Origin: Sipunculus nudus
Taxonomy: Eukaryota > Annelida > Sipuncula > Golfingiida > Sipunculidae
Direction: 5' to 3'
DNA length: 64,000 nucleotides
NCBI GenBank assembly: GCA_026874595.1
Contig: CM049318.1
Span: 107,482 to 171,481 of the forward strand
The stretch's first letter is position 1. Each line of letters opens with the position of its first letter. The notes under the pieces were generated by a model. That model made no database searches, was not told the DNA's origin, and saw only the letters and a list, made by a program, of their open reading frames with translations. This document shows positions 46,862-60,950 of the stretch, piece after piece. Made by a program: the position numbers and the translations under genes.

Positions 46862-47825
46862 GGGCATGAAAATTTTTTCTTTGATTTCAGGGCCAAATGC
46901 TGTTGTCACCTGCATACTGAGGCTAAATGAGACTGAGTGACACCAGAATTGTGAATGTTTGTCCAATATTGTTGGAATGAGGGCCAAAATTACTTGGCCA
47001 GGGTTACTGGTATGGGTCGGTTTGAAAATTTCAAACTGGTCTGGTTCCTTTATTTGGTGGAGTAGATGCAAATGGTTTTGCATGCCGGCTGGTGGGTGTT
47101 AGAGGGTTGTAATGGGTGGTTTAAAGGTGTGTCTGTGGTGAATTGTACAATTGGATGTCCGGAAAATGTGTATTTCACTGTATACAGAGTACAATAGCCT
47201 TTGAATCAGCTTCTGGGACATGGGAACTTTTTCTCTTTGATTTCAGGGGCAAATACTTTTGTCCCCTGCATATTAAGGCTAAATGAGACTGAGTGACACC
47301 AGAATTGTGAATGTTTGTTCAAAATGGTTGGAATGAGAGCAAAAATTACTTGGCTTGTGTTACCGGTATAGGTCGGTTTGAAAAATTCAGACTGGGCTGG
47401 TTCCTTTATTTGATGGATTAGAGGCAAATGGTTTTGTTTGCCATCTGTGGGGTGTGAGAGGGTTGCTAATGGGTGATTAAAAGGTGTGTCTGTGGTGATT
47501 TGTAGAATTGGAAGAATGGGAAAATGTGTTTCACTGTATTCACAGTACCATGGCCTTTGAATCAGATTCTGGGGCCTTGAAACTTTTTGTATTTGATTTC
47601 AGGGCAAAATGCTGTTGTCCCCTGCATATTGAGGTTAAATGAGACTGAGTGACACCAGAATTGTGAATGTGTGTCCAAAATTGTGGAAATTGAGGCCAAA
47701 ATTACTTGACTAGGGTAATCCATATGGGTCAGTTTGAAATATTTCAAACTGGGCTGGTTCCTTTATTTGATGGAGTAGAGGCAAATGGTTTTCCATGGCA
47801 GGTGGTGGATGTGAGAGGGTTGCTA
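46862..47825. repeat. ~355 bp tandem repeat, three copies
   Basis: TTGATTTCAGGG.CAAAT occurs near 46880, 47238 and 47595, and the following ~350 bp (GACTGAGTGACACCAGAATT, GGCTGGTTCCTTTATTTG) repeats each time with about 10-15 percent difference. Minus-strand frames in it are repeat-derived. Confidence 0.85.
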
Positions 47826-47859
47826 ATACATAAAAGATTTTTATGAAAAAAATGTTATA

Positions 47860-48330
47860 TTGATTGTTTCAAGTGAATAATGCTCTGAAAATTGATGTTA
47901 CGAGACTTCTATTCTGTTATTACGGTGTAAAGATGATATTCTTAATATAGTGGTCTGTGGCTTATACTCTGTCAATAATGCTCTGAAAAATGATGCTCTG
48001 TAACTCCTGCTTTGTTAGGGTTGCTCTGAAAAAGATTATTTTAAAATGATGCCCTTGATGCTCTGTAACTTCTTCTTTGGAAACGACGCTCTGTTACCTC
48101 TACCATGCAAATGATGTTCTGAAGATAATGCTCTTAATATGATACATTGAAAATTGTACTCTACGAATGATGTTCCGAGGATGATACTCTAAAAATGATG
48201 CTCTGTAACTTGTAGTATAATGATGCTGAGCGAAATCATGGTCTGTAACGTCTATTCTGTCAATAATGCTCTGTAACTTCTGCAATGAAAATGCTGCTCT
48301 GAAAGCAGCTGCTCTGTAAATAATCTCACT
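47860..48330. repeat. ATGCTCTGAAAAATGATGCTCTGTAA-type minisatellite
   Basis: The word GATGCTCTG or ATGCTCTG recurs more than 15 times with irregular 12-40 bp spacing, often followed by TAACTTCT. Confidence 0.75.
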
Positions 48331-48613
48331 TTAAACTGTCAAGTATGACATTTATAAAACCCTTTGCACAGCTAAGTCATCTCTGACATCAGAAATTGAA
48401 CCTCGAATAGGAGTAAAAATAAACTATTTACACACATCGGATTAGCGGGACATATTAAGGGCTATTATAAAGGTACATGTACTGTTAGTAATTTATTATA
48501 AATCTGGCATATGTGATAGGTTCGCGTGGAAAGTCCTTGGTTCCGTATTATCAAAGGCGACTGAATATTCCGGTTCCGGACCGCGACCTGCGGCATTTAG
48601 CAATACACTGACC

Positions 48614-49071
48614 CTCCGAAATTTCGAGGGAGTCGTACTAATTACCGAAATACCGCGGAATATCCCGGAATACCGCATATATGGTCAAAATACCTTATAA
48701 TTAAAGACCATCGAGGCTTAAATTATACGTTTAAGCCTATAATTAATCATTTTCAATAGAGAGATGGGCTAAATCGGAATTTTAAATCGTAAGAACCACG
48801 GGTTCTCGACAGGAGCTTTACATTCCACGCTACACAAGCGGTAAAAGATAGAGCCTCTCTGTAAGTTGTTAACCAATACTCTGATGACAATTTAAAATTC
48901 CGATTTATCCCATTACTCTATTGAAAATGATTAATTTTGGCTTAAACGTATCATATAAGCTTCAATGGTCTTTAATTATAGGGTACTTTTTCAATGTAAG
49001 TGGTATTTAGGCGGTATTCCGGGGTGTTCCGCAGTATTTCGGTGTTTAGGACGACCGCCTCGAGGTTCGTT
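48614..49071. mobile_element. Foldback element with ~175 bp inverted arms
   Basis: The left arm (about 48614-48787) and the reverse complement of the right arm (about 48890-49071) share a series of long matches: TCGAGG..GTCGT, CCGAAATAC.GCGGAA, ATAATTAAAGACCAT, TACGTTTAAGCC and AATTAATCATTTTCAATAGA, ending in AAATCGGAATTTTAAAT. A loop of about 100 bp separates them. There is no coding capacity. It fits a MITE/foldback-type non-autonomous element or a self-inverted duplication. I could not identify a target-site duplication. Confidence 0.75.
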
Positions 49072-49440
49072 GACAGCCATTTGCCAGGAAGCACAGTAGG
49101 TAAGTACTGTTTTCATCAGTTTTTAATGGTTATATGTATTTAACGAGCAGTATTTAGTAGCAAATGACTCATTATTAATTATGGATAAAGCTTTGAAGTT
49201 TTGCGAACATAGAATTTGAAGGTATGCTGTTCATCACGGTCATTTAACTGGCGACCTAGCATTTCCAAAAATGACATTGTCTTTCGTAACAACTCTCTCA
49301 CAGCATACAGTAAACTCCCCGCACTTTTAAGGCAAAGATGAATATCACTCAACTGAATTATAATTAGGATCCTTTGTCCGTCTGCTCTGCTAATGTTTCC
49401 GTCCTTTAGAGATCACTTATAACTTTGACCATTCAAAACT
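49072..49440. other. Spacer between the foldback element and satellite
   Basis: Single-copy-looking sequence with no open frame of note. Confidence 0.5.
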
Positions 49441-51469
49441 TAATTAAAATAGATAAGTGCATCTTTGACATCGGCAATTGTACCTTGATTTTGAGTAGAA
49501 GTATACTATATCGGCAGGGAAAAATTTAACGTTTCACATTTGAGACCAAAATAACTTATCGACACTACCGACAATGTTCAAGTACTCAGATAATGCTTTA
49601 TTGCCTGGAATTTGGCCAAAATAACTATTCTCTCGAAGCCATTTTACTTATATTTGGCCCAATAAACATAATCTTGAATGAAAAAGGCTTGATTTTAATA
49701 AAAAAATGAGAGATAGACACATATTTGAAAATGCTGCATTCCCCATACTAATATCATTTGAAATGTATCACCTGTAATCATACCTAAGCAAATGCACATA
49801 GATGAGTGCATCTTTGATATCAGCAATTGTACCTTGATTTTGAGTAAAAGTATACTATGTCGGCATGGGAAATTAAATGGTTCACATTCAAAACCAAAAT
49901 AAATTTTCGACATTATTATTATTTACCGACATTATTCAAATATCTGAATAACTTATCGGCAACACCGACAATGTTCAAAAACTCAGAAAATAACTTATTA
50001 CCTGGAGTTTGAACAAAATTAATATTCTTTTTAGTCATTATACTTATATTTTGCCAAATAAAGATAGTTTCGAATGAAGAAGGCCTGTTTTCATCATGAA
50101 AAACATGAGAGATGGACACAGATCTGAAACTCCTGCATTCCCCGTGCTAATAACATTTGAAACGTATCACCTTTAATCATTCTTAAGGAAATGCACATAG
50201 ATAAGTGCATCTTTGATATCAGCAATTGTACCTTGATTTTGAGTAAAACTATATTATATCGGCATGGGAAAATTAAACAGTTCACATTCAAGACCAAAAT
50301 AAGTTATCGACACTACGATATTATTCAAATACCTGAATAACTTATCGGCAATACAGCCAATGTTCAAGTACTCAGAAAATAACTTTTTGCCAGGAATTTG
50401 ACCAAAATAACTAATCTTTTTTAGTCATTGTACTTATATTTGGCCCAATAAACAAAATCTTGAATAAAAAAGGTCTGTTTTCAACATGAAAAACCTGAGA
50501 GATGGACATAGATTTGAAACTGCAGCATTCCCCATTGATATAAGCAATGATACCTAGATTTTGAGCAAAAGTATACTATGTCGGCATGGACAAATTTAAC
50601 GGTTCACATTTCAGACCAAAAGAACTTATCGACACTACCGACATTATTCAAATATCCAAATAACTTGTCGGTAATACCGGTAATGTCAAGTACTTACAAA
50701 ATGCTTTATTGCCTTGAATTTAGCCAAAATAACTATTCTTTCGAAGCCATTTTATTTATATTTGGCCCAATAAACATAATCTTGAATGAAAAAGGCCTGT
50801 TTTCAACATGAAAAACATGAGAGATGGACTCAGATCTGAAACTCCTGCATTCCCCATGCTAATAACATTTGAAATGTATCACCTATAATCATTCATAAGG
50901 AAATGCACATAGATAAGTGCATCTTTGATATCAGCAATTGTACCTTGATTTTGAGTAAAAGTAAACTATGTTGGCATGGGAAATTAAACGGTTCACATTC
51001 AAGACCAAAATAAATTTTCGACACCACCGACAAAAATCAAATGCCTTAATTACTTATCGGCAACACCGATAATGTTCAAGTACTCAGAAAATAACTAATT
51101 GCCTGGAATTTGAAAAAAATTACTGATCTTTTTTAGTCATTGTGCTTAAATTTGGCCCAATAAAGATAATTTTGAATGAAGAAGGCTTGTTTTCAACATG
51201 AAAAACATGAGAGATGGACACAGATCTGAAACTCCTGCATTCCCAATGCTAATGACATTTGAAATGTATCACATATAATCATTCTTAAGGAAATGCACAT
51301 AGATAAGTGCATCTTTGATATCAGCAATTGTACTTTGATTTTGGGTAAAACTATATTATATGGGCATGGGAAAATTAAATGGTTCACATTCAAGACCAAA
51401 ATAAATTTTCGACACTACAACATTATTCAAATACCTGAATAACTTATCGCCAATACCGACAATATTCAA

Positions 51470-54400
51470 GTACTCAGAAAATAACTTATTGCCAGGAATT
51501 TGACCAAAATAATTAATCTTTTTTAGTCATTGTACTTATATTTGGCCCAATAAACATAATCTTGAATGAAAAAGGTCTGTTTTCAACATAAAAAACCTGA
51601 GAGATGGATATAGATTTGAAACTGCTGCATTCCCCATTGATATCAGCAATGATACCTAGTTTTTGAGTAAAAGTATACTATGTCGGCATGGACAAATTTA
51701 ACGGTTCACATTTGAGACCAAAAGATCTTATCGACACTACCGACATTATTCAAATACCAAAATAACTTGTCAGTCATACCGACAATGTTCAAGTACTGAG
51801 AAAATAACTTTTTGCCTGGAATTTGAACAAAATTACTAATCTTTTTTTTCAGTCATTGTACTTATATTTGGCCCAATAAAAATAATTTTGAATGAAGAAG
51901 GTCTGTTTTCAACATGAAAAACATGAGAGATGGATACAGATCTGAAACTCCTGCATTCCCCATGCTAATAAAATGTGAAATGTATCACATATAATCATTC
52001 TTAAGGAAATGCACATATATAAGTGCATCTTTGATATCAGCAATTGTACCTTGATTTTGAGTAAAAGTATACTATGTCGGCATTGGAAATTAACCGGTTC
52101 ACATTCGAGACCAATATAAATTTTTGACACTACCGACATTATTCAGATACCTGAATAACTTATCGGCTACACCGACAATGTTGAAGTACTCAGAAAATAA
52201 CTTATTGCCAGGAATTTGAACAAAAGTACTAATCTTTTTTAGTCATTGTACTTATATTTGGCCCAATAAAAATAATTTTGAATGAAGAAGGCCTGTTTTC
52301 AACATGAAAAACATGAGAGATGGACACAGATGTGAAACTGCTGCATTCCCCATTGATATCAGCAATGATACCTAGATTTTGAGTAAAAGTATACTTTGTC
52401 GGCATGGACAAATTTTACGGTTCACATTTCATACCAAAAGAACTTATCGACACTACCAACATTATTCAAATACCCAAATAACTTGTCGGTAATACGGACA
52501 ATGTCAAGTACTTACAAAATGCTTTATTGCCTGGAATTTAGCCAAAATAACTATTCTTTCGAAGCCATCTTATTTATATTTGGCCCAATAAACATAATCC
52601 TGAATGAAAAAGGCCTGTTTTCAACATGAAAAAACATGAGAGATGGACACAGATCTGAAACTCCTGCATTCCCCATGCTAATAACATTTGAAATGTATCA
52701 CCTATAATCATTCTTAAGGAAATGCACATAGATAAGTGCATCTTTGATATCAGCAATTGTACCTTGATTTTGAGTAAAAGTATATTATGTAGGCATGGGA
52801 AATTAAACGGTTCACATTCAAGACCAAAATAAATTTTCGACACTACCGACATTATTCTAATACCTGAATAACTTATCGGCAACACCGACAATGTTCAAGT
52901 ACTCAGAAAATAACAAATCGCCTGGAATTTGAACAAAATTACTAATCTTTTTATCTTTTTTAGTCATTGTGCTTATATTTGGCCCAATAAAGATAATTTT
53001 GAATGAAGAAGGCCTGTTTTCAACATGAACAACATGAGTAAGAGACACAGATCTGAAACTCCTGCATTCCCAATGCTAATGACATTTGAAATGTATCACC
53101 TATAATCATTCTTAAGGAAATGCACATAGATAAGTGCATCTTTGATATCAGCAATTGTACCTTGATTTTGAGTAAAACTATATTATATCGGCATGGGAAA
53201 ATTAAATGGTTCACATTCAATCAAAATAAATTTTCGACACTATGACATTATTCAAATACCTGAATAACTTATTGGCAATACCGACAATGTTCAAGTACTC
53301 AGAAAATAACTTATTGCCAGGAATTTGACCAAAATAATTAATCTTTTTTAGTCATTGTACTTATATTTGGCCCAATAAACATAATCTTGAATGAAAAAGG
53401 TCTGTTTTCAACATAAAAAACCTGAGAGATGGATATAGATTTGAAACTGCTGCATTCCCCATTGATATCAGCAATGATACCTAGTTTTTGAGTAAAAGTA
53501 TACTATGTCGGCATGGACAAATTTAACGGTTCACATTTGAGACCAAAAGATCTTATCGACACTACCGACATTATTCAAATACCAAAATAACTTGTCAGTC
53601 ATACCGACAATGTTCAAGTACTGAGAAAATAACTTTTTGCCTGGAATTTGAACAAAATTACTAATCTTTTTTTTCAGTCATTGTACTTATATTTGGCCCA
53701 ATAAAAATAATTTTGAATGAAGAAGGTCTGTTTTCAACATGAAAAACATGAGAGATGGATACAGATCTGAAACTCCTGCATTCCCCATGCTAATAAAATG
53801 TGAAATGTATCACATATAATCATTCTTAAGGAAATGCACATATATAAGTGCATCTTTGATATCAGCAATTGTACCTTGATTTTGAGTAAAAGTATACTAT
53901 GTCGGCATTGGAAATTAACCGGTTCACATTCGAGACCAATATAAATTTTTGACACTACCGACATTATTCAGATACCTGAATAACTTATCGGCTACACCGA
54001 CAATGTTGAAGTACTCAGAAAATAACTTATTGCCAGGAATTTGAACAAAAGTACTAATCTTTTTTAGTCATTGTACTTATATTTGGCCCAATAAAAATAA
54101 TTTTGAATGAAGAAGGCCTGTTTTCAACATGAAAAACATGAGAGATGGACACAGATGTGAAACTGCTGCATTCCCCATTGATATCAGCAATGATACCTAG
54201 ATTTTGAGTAAAAGTATACTTTGTCGGCATGGACAAATTTTACGGTTCACATTTCATACCAAAAGAACTTATCGACACTACCAACATTATTCAAATACCC
54301 AAATAACTTGTCGGTAATACGGACAATGTCAAGTACTTACAAAATGCTTTATTGCCTGGAATTTAGCCAAAATAACTATTCTTTCGAAGCCATCTTATTT

Positions 54401-55130
54401 ATATTTGGCCCAATAAACATAATCCTGAATGAAAAAGGCCTGTTTTCAACATGAAAAAACATGAGAGATGGACACAGATCTGAAACTCCTGCATTCCCCA
54501 TGCTAATAACATTTGAAATGTATCACCTATAATCATTCTTAAGGAAATGCACATAGATAAGTGCATCTTTGATATCAGCAATTGTACCTTGATTTTGAGT
54601 AAAAGTATATTATGTAGGCATGGGAAATTAAACGGTTCACATTCAAGACCAAAATAAATTTTCGACACTACCGACATTATTCTAATACCTGAATAACTTA
54701 TCGGCAACACCGACAATGTTCAAGTACTCAGAAAATAACAAATCGCCTGGAATTTGAACAAAATTACTAATCTTTTTATCTTTTTTAGTCATTGTGCTTA
54801 TATTTGGCCCAATAAAGATAATTTTGAATGAAGAAGGCCTGTTTTCAACATGAACAACATGAGTAAGAGACACAGATCTGAAACTCCTGCATTCCCAATG
54901 CTAATGACATTTGAAATGTATCACCTATAATCATTCTTAAGGAAATGCACATAGATAAGTGCATCTTTGATATCAGCAATTGTACCTTGATTTTGAGTAA
55001 AACTATATTATATCGGCATGGGAAAATTAAATGGTTCACATTCAATCAAAATAAATTTTCGACACTATGACATTATTCAAATACCTGAATAACTTATTGG
55101 CAATACCGACAATGTTCAAGTACTCAGAAA
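51470..55130. repeat. 1,825 bp tandem higher-order duplication
   Basis: About 51470-53300 and 53295-55130 are copies offset by 1,825 bp, about five monomers. I saw no mismatch in the parts I compared. Outside these limits the copies diverge at once. Confidence 0.85.
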
Positions 55131-55561
55131 ATAACTGATTCCAAGGAATTTGACCAAAATAACTAATCTTTTTTAATCATTGTACTTATATTTGGCCCAA
55201 TAAACATAATCTTGAATGATAAAGGTCTGTTTTCAACATGAAAAACCTGAGAGAGGGACATAGATTTGAAACTGCTGCATTGCCCATTGATATCAGCAAT
55301 GATACCTGGTTTTTGAGTAAAAGTTTACTATGTCTGCATGGACGAATTTAACGGTTCACATTTCAGACCAAAAGAACTTATTGACACTACCGACATTATT
55401 CAAATAGCCAAATAACTTGTCGGTAATACCGACAATGTAAAGTACCTACAAAATGCTTTATTGCCTGGAATTTAGCCGAAATAACTATTCTTTCGAAGCC
55501 ATTTTATTTATATTTGGCCCAATAAACATAATCTTGAATGGAAAAAGGCCTGTTTTCAACA

Positions 55562-58411
55562 TGAAAAAACATGAGAGATGGACACAGATCTGAAACTCCT
55601 GCATTCCCAATACTAATAACATTTGAAATGTATCACCTATAATCATTCATAAGGAAATGCACATAGATAAGTGCATCTTTGATATCAGCAATTGTACCTT
55701 GATTTTGAGTAAAAGTAAACTATGTTGACATGGGAAATTAAAAGGTTCACATTCAAGACAAAAATAAATTTTCGACACTATGACATTATTCAAATACCTG
55801 AATAACTTATTGGCAATACCGACAATGTTCAAGTACTCAGAAAATAACTGATTCCAAGGAATTTGACCAAAATAACTAATCTTTTTTAATCATTGTACTT
55901 ATATTTGGCCCAATAAACATAATCTTGAATGAAAAAGGTCTGTTTTCAACATGAAAAACCTGAGAGAGGGACATAGATTTGAAACTGCTGCATTGCCCAT
56001 TGATATCAGCAATGATACCTGGTTTTTGAGTAAAAGTATACTATGTCGGCATGGACAAATTTAACGGTTCACATTTCAGACCAAAAGAACTTATCGACAC
56101 TACCGACATTATTCAAATAGCCAAATAACTTATCGGTAATACCGACAATGTCAAGTACCTACAAAATGCTTTATTGCCTGGAATTTAGCCAAAATAACTA
56201 TTCTTTCGAAGCCATTTTATTTATATTTGGCCCAATAAACATAATCTTGAATGAAAAAGGCCTGTTTTCAACATGAAAAACATGAGAGATGGACACAGAT
56301 CTGAATCTCCTGCATTTCCCCATGCTAATAAAATTTGAAATGTATCACATATAATCATTCTTAAGGAAATGTACATAGATAAGTGCATCTTTGATATCAG
56401 CAATTGTACCTTGATTTTGAGTAAAAGTATACTATGTCGGCATTGGAAATTAACCGGTTCACATTCGAGACCAAAATAAATTTTTGACACTACCGTCATT
56501 ATTCAGATACCTGAAAAACTTATTGGCAACACCGATAATGTTCAAGTACTCAGAAAATAACAAATTGCCTGGAATATGAAAAAAATTACTGTTCTTTTTT
56601 AGTCATTGTGCTTATATTTGGCCCAATAAAAATAATTTTGAATGCAGAAGGTCTGTTTTCAACATGAAAAACATGAGAGATGGACACAGATCTGAAACTG
56701 CTGCATTCCCCATTGATATCAGCAATGATACCTAGTTTTTGAATAAAAGTATACTATGTCGGCATGGACAAATTTAATGGTTCACATTTGAGACCAAAAG
56801 ATCTTATTGACACTACCGACATTATTCAAATACCAAAATAACTTGTCGGTAATTTGGACAATGTCAAGTACCTACAAAATGCTTTATTGCCTGGAATTTA
56901 GCCAAAATAACTATTCTTTCGAAGCCATTTTATTTATATTTGGCCCATTAAACATAATCTTGAATGAAAAAGGCCTGTTTTCATCATGAAAAAACATGAG
57001 AGATGGACACAGATCTGAAACTCCTGCATTCCCAATACTAATAACATTTGAAATGTATCACCTATAATCATTCATAAGGAAATGCACATAGATAAGTGCA
57101 TCTTTGATATCAGCAATTGTACCTTGATTTTGAGTAAAAGTAAACTATGTTGACATGGGAAATTAAAAGGTTCACATTCAAGACAAAAATAAATTTTCGA
57201 CACTATGACATTATTCAAATACCTGAATAACTTATTGGCAATACCGACAATGTTCAAGTACTCAGAAAATAACTGATTCCAAGGAATTTGACCAAAATAA
57301 CTAATCTTTTTTAATCATTGTACTTATATTTGGCCCAATAAACATAATCTTGAATGAAAAAGGTCTGTTTTCAACATGAAAAACCTGAGAGAGGGACATA
57401 GATTTGAAACTGCTGCATTGCCCATTGATATCAGCAATGATACCTGGTTTTTGAGTAAAAGTATACTATGTCGGCATGGACAAATTTAACGGTTCACATT
57501 TCAGACCAAAAGAACTTATCGACACTACCGACATTATTCAAATAGCCAAATAACTTATCGGTAATACCGACAATGTCAAGTACCTACAAAATGCTTTATT
57601 GCCTGGAATTTAGCCAAAATAACTATTCTTTCGAAGCCATTTTATTTATATTTGGCCCAATAAACATAATCTTGAATGAAAAAGGCCTGTTTTCAACATG
57701 AAAAACATGAGAGATGGACACAGATCTGAATCTCCTGCATTTCCCCATGCTAATAAAATTTGAAATGTATCACATATAATCATTCTTAAGGAAATGTACA
57801 TAGATAAGTGCATCTTTGATATCAGCAATTGTACCTTGATTTTGAGTAAAAGTATACTATGTCGGCATTGGAAATTAACCGGTTCACATTCGAGACCAAA
57901 ATAAATTTTTGACACTACCGTCATTATTCAGATACCTGAAAAACTTATTGGCAACACCGATAATGTTCAAGTACTCAGAAAATAACAAATTGCCTGGAAT
58001 ATGAAAAAAATTACTGTTCTTTTTTAGTCATTGTGCTTATATTTGGCCCAATAAAAATAATTTTGAATGCAGAAGGTCTGTTTTCAACATGAAAAACATG
58101 AGAGATGGACACAGATCTGAAACTGCTGCATTCCCCATTGATATCAGCAATGATACCTAGTTTTTGAATAAAAGTATACTATGTCGGCATGGACAAATTT
58201 AATGGTTCACATTTGAGACCAAAAGATCTTATTGACACTACCGACATTATTCAAATACCAAAATAACTTGTCGGTAATTTGGACAATGTCAAGTACCTAC
58301 AAAATGCTTTATTGCCTGGAATTTAGCCAAAATAACTATTCTTTCGAAGCCATTTTATTTATATTTGGCCCATTAAACATAATCTTGAATGAAAAAGGCC
58401 TGTTTTCATCA
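55562..58411. repeat. 1,425 bp tandem higher-order duplication
   Basis: About 55562-56986 and 56987-58411 are copies offset by 1,425 bp, four monomers. I saw no mismatch in the parts I compared. A 712 bp offset (55061 to 55773) is also visible, so the array grows by blocks of two, four and five monomers. Confidence 0.85.
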
Positions 58412-60095
58412 TGAAAAAACATGAGAGATGGACACAGATCTGAAACTCCTGCATTCCCCATGCTAATAACATTTGAAATGTATCACCTATAATCATTCTT
58501 AAGGAAATGCACATAGATAAGTGCATATTTGATATCAGCAATTGTAAAAGGATTTTGAGTAAAATAATACTGTGTCGGCATGGGAAAATTAAACACTTTT
58601 ACATTCAAGACCAAAATAAATTATCGACACTACCCACATTATTCAGATACCTGAATAACTTATCGGCAGTACCGACTATGTTCAAGTACTCAGAGAATAA
58701 CTAACTGCCTGGAATGTGAAAAAAATTACTAATCTTTTTTAGTCATTGTGCTTATATTTGGCCCAATAAAGAAAATTTTGAATGTAGAAGGCCTGTTTTC
58801 AACATGAAAAACATGAGAGATGGATAGAGATTTGAAACTGCTGCATTCCCCATTGATATCAGCAATGATACCTAGATTTTGAGTAAAAGTATACTATGTC
58901 GGCATGGACAAATTTAACGGTTTACATTTCAGACCAAAAGAACTTATCGACACTACCGACATTATTCAAATACCCAAATAACTTGTCGGTAATACCGGCA
59001 ATGTCAAGTACTTACAAAATGCTTTGTTGCCTGGAATTTAGCCAAAATAACTATTCTTTCGAAGCCATTTTATTTATATTTGGCCCAATAAACATAATCT
59101 TGAATGAAAAAGACCTGTTTTTAAGAAGAAAAACATGAGAGATTGACACTGATTTGGAAATGCTGCATTCCCCATGCATATATCATTTGAAATGTATCAC
59201 CTGTAATCATTCCCAAGTAAATGCACATAGATATGTGCATCTTTAATATCAGCAATTGTACCAGGATTTTGAGTAAAATAATACTGTGTCAGCATGGGAA
59301 AATTAAACATTTTTACATTCAAGACCAAAATAAATTATCGACACTACCGACATTATTCAGATACCTGAATAACTTATCGGCAGTACCGACAATGTTCAAG
59401 TACTCAGAAAATAACTAATTGCTTGCAATTTGAACAAAATTACTAATCTTTTTTAGTCATTGTGCTTATATTTGGCCCAATAAAGAAAATTTTGAATAAA
59501 ACAAGGCCTGTTTTCAACATGAAAAACATGAGAGATGGACACAGATCTGAAACTCCTGCATTCCCAATGCTAATAACATTTGAAATGTATCACATATAAT
59601 CATTCTTAAGGAAATGCACATGGATATGCATCTTTGATATCAGCAATTGTACCTTGATTTTGAGTAAAACTATATTATACCGGCATGGGAAAATTAAACG
59701 GTTCACATTCAAGACCAAAATAATTTAGCAACACTACCGACATTATTCAAATACCTGAATAACTTATTGCCAACCCTGACAATGTTTAAATACTCAGAAA
59801 ATAACTTTTTGCCAGGAATTTGACCAGAATTACTAATCATTTTTAGTCATTGTACTTATATTTGGCTGAATAAACATAATCTTGAATGTAAAAGGCCTGT
59901 TTTCAACATGAAAAACATGAGAGATGGACATAGATTTGAAACTGCTGCATTCCCCATGTTAATATCACTTGAAATGTATCACCTGTGATCATTCCGAAAC
60001 AAAAGCACATATATAAGTTCATCTTTGATACCAGCAATTGTATCTGGAATGTGAGTTAGTATACTATGTTGGCCACTTACAACTTAAGTGATCAT

Positions 60096-60735
60096 GTTTG
60101 AGACCAAATTAACTTATCAGTAATACCGACATATTCAAATAGTGAAATAACTAATTGGCAATACCAACAATATTCAAATACTGAAATAACTAACTGGGAA
60201 CACCGACAATATTCAAATACAAAAATAACTTAATGGTAATGCTGAAATAATAATTTTCCAAAATAACTTATCGGTAATACCGACAATATTCAAATACAAT
60301 AATAACTTATCGTTAAAACTGACAAAAAATAAATTCTGAAATAACTTATCAGCAATACTTACAATATTCAAATACAGAAATAAATGTATATCAGTACTGT
60401 CATATTTATATACATATGTACAGATATAAACATAATGGTGCCAGTAAAAATATTTATACATATGAACATACATATATATATACACATATACATATATATA
60501 TATGTATTACATTGTTAACAATATTGGTATCTTTACATTTACACATTTTTCATACATTTTGTCGGTATGGGAAAATTTAACAGATCATATTTCAGTCTGA
60601 AATAACTTATCCGTATCACGGACAATAATCAAGTGCCATAATAACCTATCGGTAATACTGACAATATATTTAAATAACAAAATGACTTATCGGTAATACC
60701 GACAATAATCAAATGCCGAAATAACTTATGTACAT
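60096..60735. repeat. CGGTAATACCG ~38 bp repeats, second location
   Basis: The same family as 45225-46080. Runs at 60100-60390 and 60590-60735 are separated by (TA)-rich text with a GTATTACATTGTTAAC module. Confidence 0.8.
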
Positions 60736-60950
60736 CTATATAAAGTATATAATATATATATATAAAATATATATAATGTATATATGCACATATATATAAA
60801 CATATTGATGTCAGTAAAAATATTTATATATACGTAAATATTTATACACATATACATATATATATATTATTACATTTTTAACGGTCCCAGTATCTTTACA
60901 TTTATGTATTATTTTATGTGCTTTCTTGGACAAGTATCCACATAGCTAAG
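60736..60950. repeat. TA-rich spacer and module copy
   Basis: The (TATA)-rich text, then TTTTTAACGGTCCCAGTATC and TGTGCTTTCTTGGACAAGTA, matches 46145-46225. Confidence 0.7.

Larger units (their letters stand above)
49441..60095. repeat. ~356 bp satellite array with higher-order structure
   Basis: About 29 monomers of 330-400 bp. Each holds GTGCATCTTTGATATCAGC, GTATACTATGTCGGCATGG, TTTAACGGTTCACATT, AACTTATCGACACTACCGAC, TATTTGGCCCAATAAACATA and CATGAGAGATGGACACAGAT. Two monomer types alternate: a longer one with ATTCTTAAGGAAATGCACAT and a shorter one lacking ~50 bp there. Larger duplications of 1,825 bp and 1,425 bp are superimposed. The many 60-105 codon frames on both strands repeat with the monomer and are not genes. 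Confidence 0.95.

Noticed and set aside
49695-59418. Dozens of 60-105 codon frames on both strands in the 356 bp satellite
   Set aside because: They recur with the monomer, occur on both strands, and shift with monomer indels; no coding signature.
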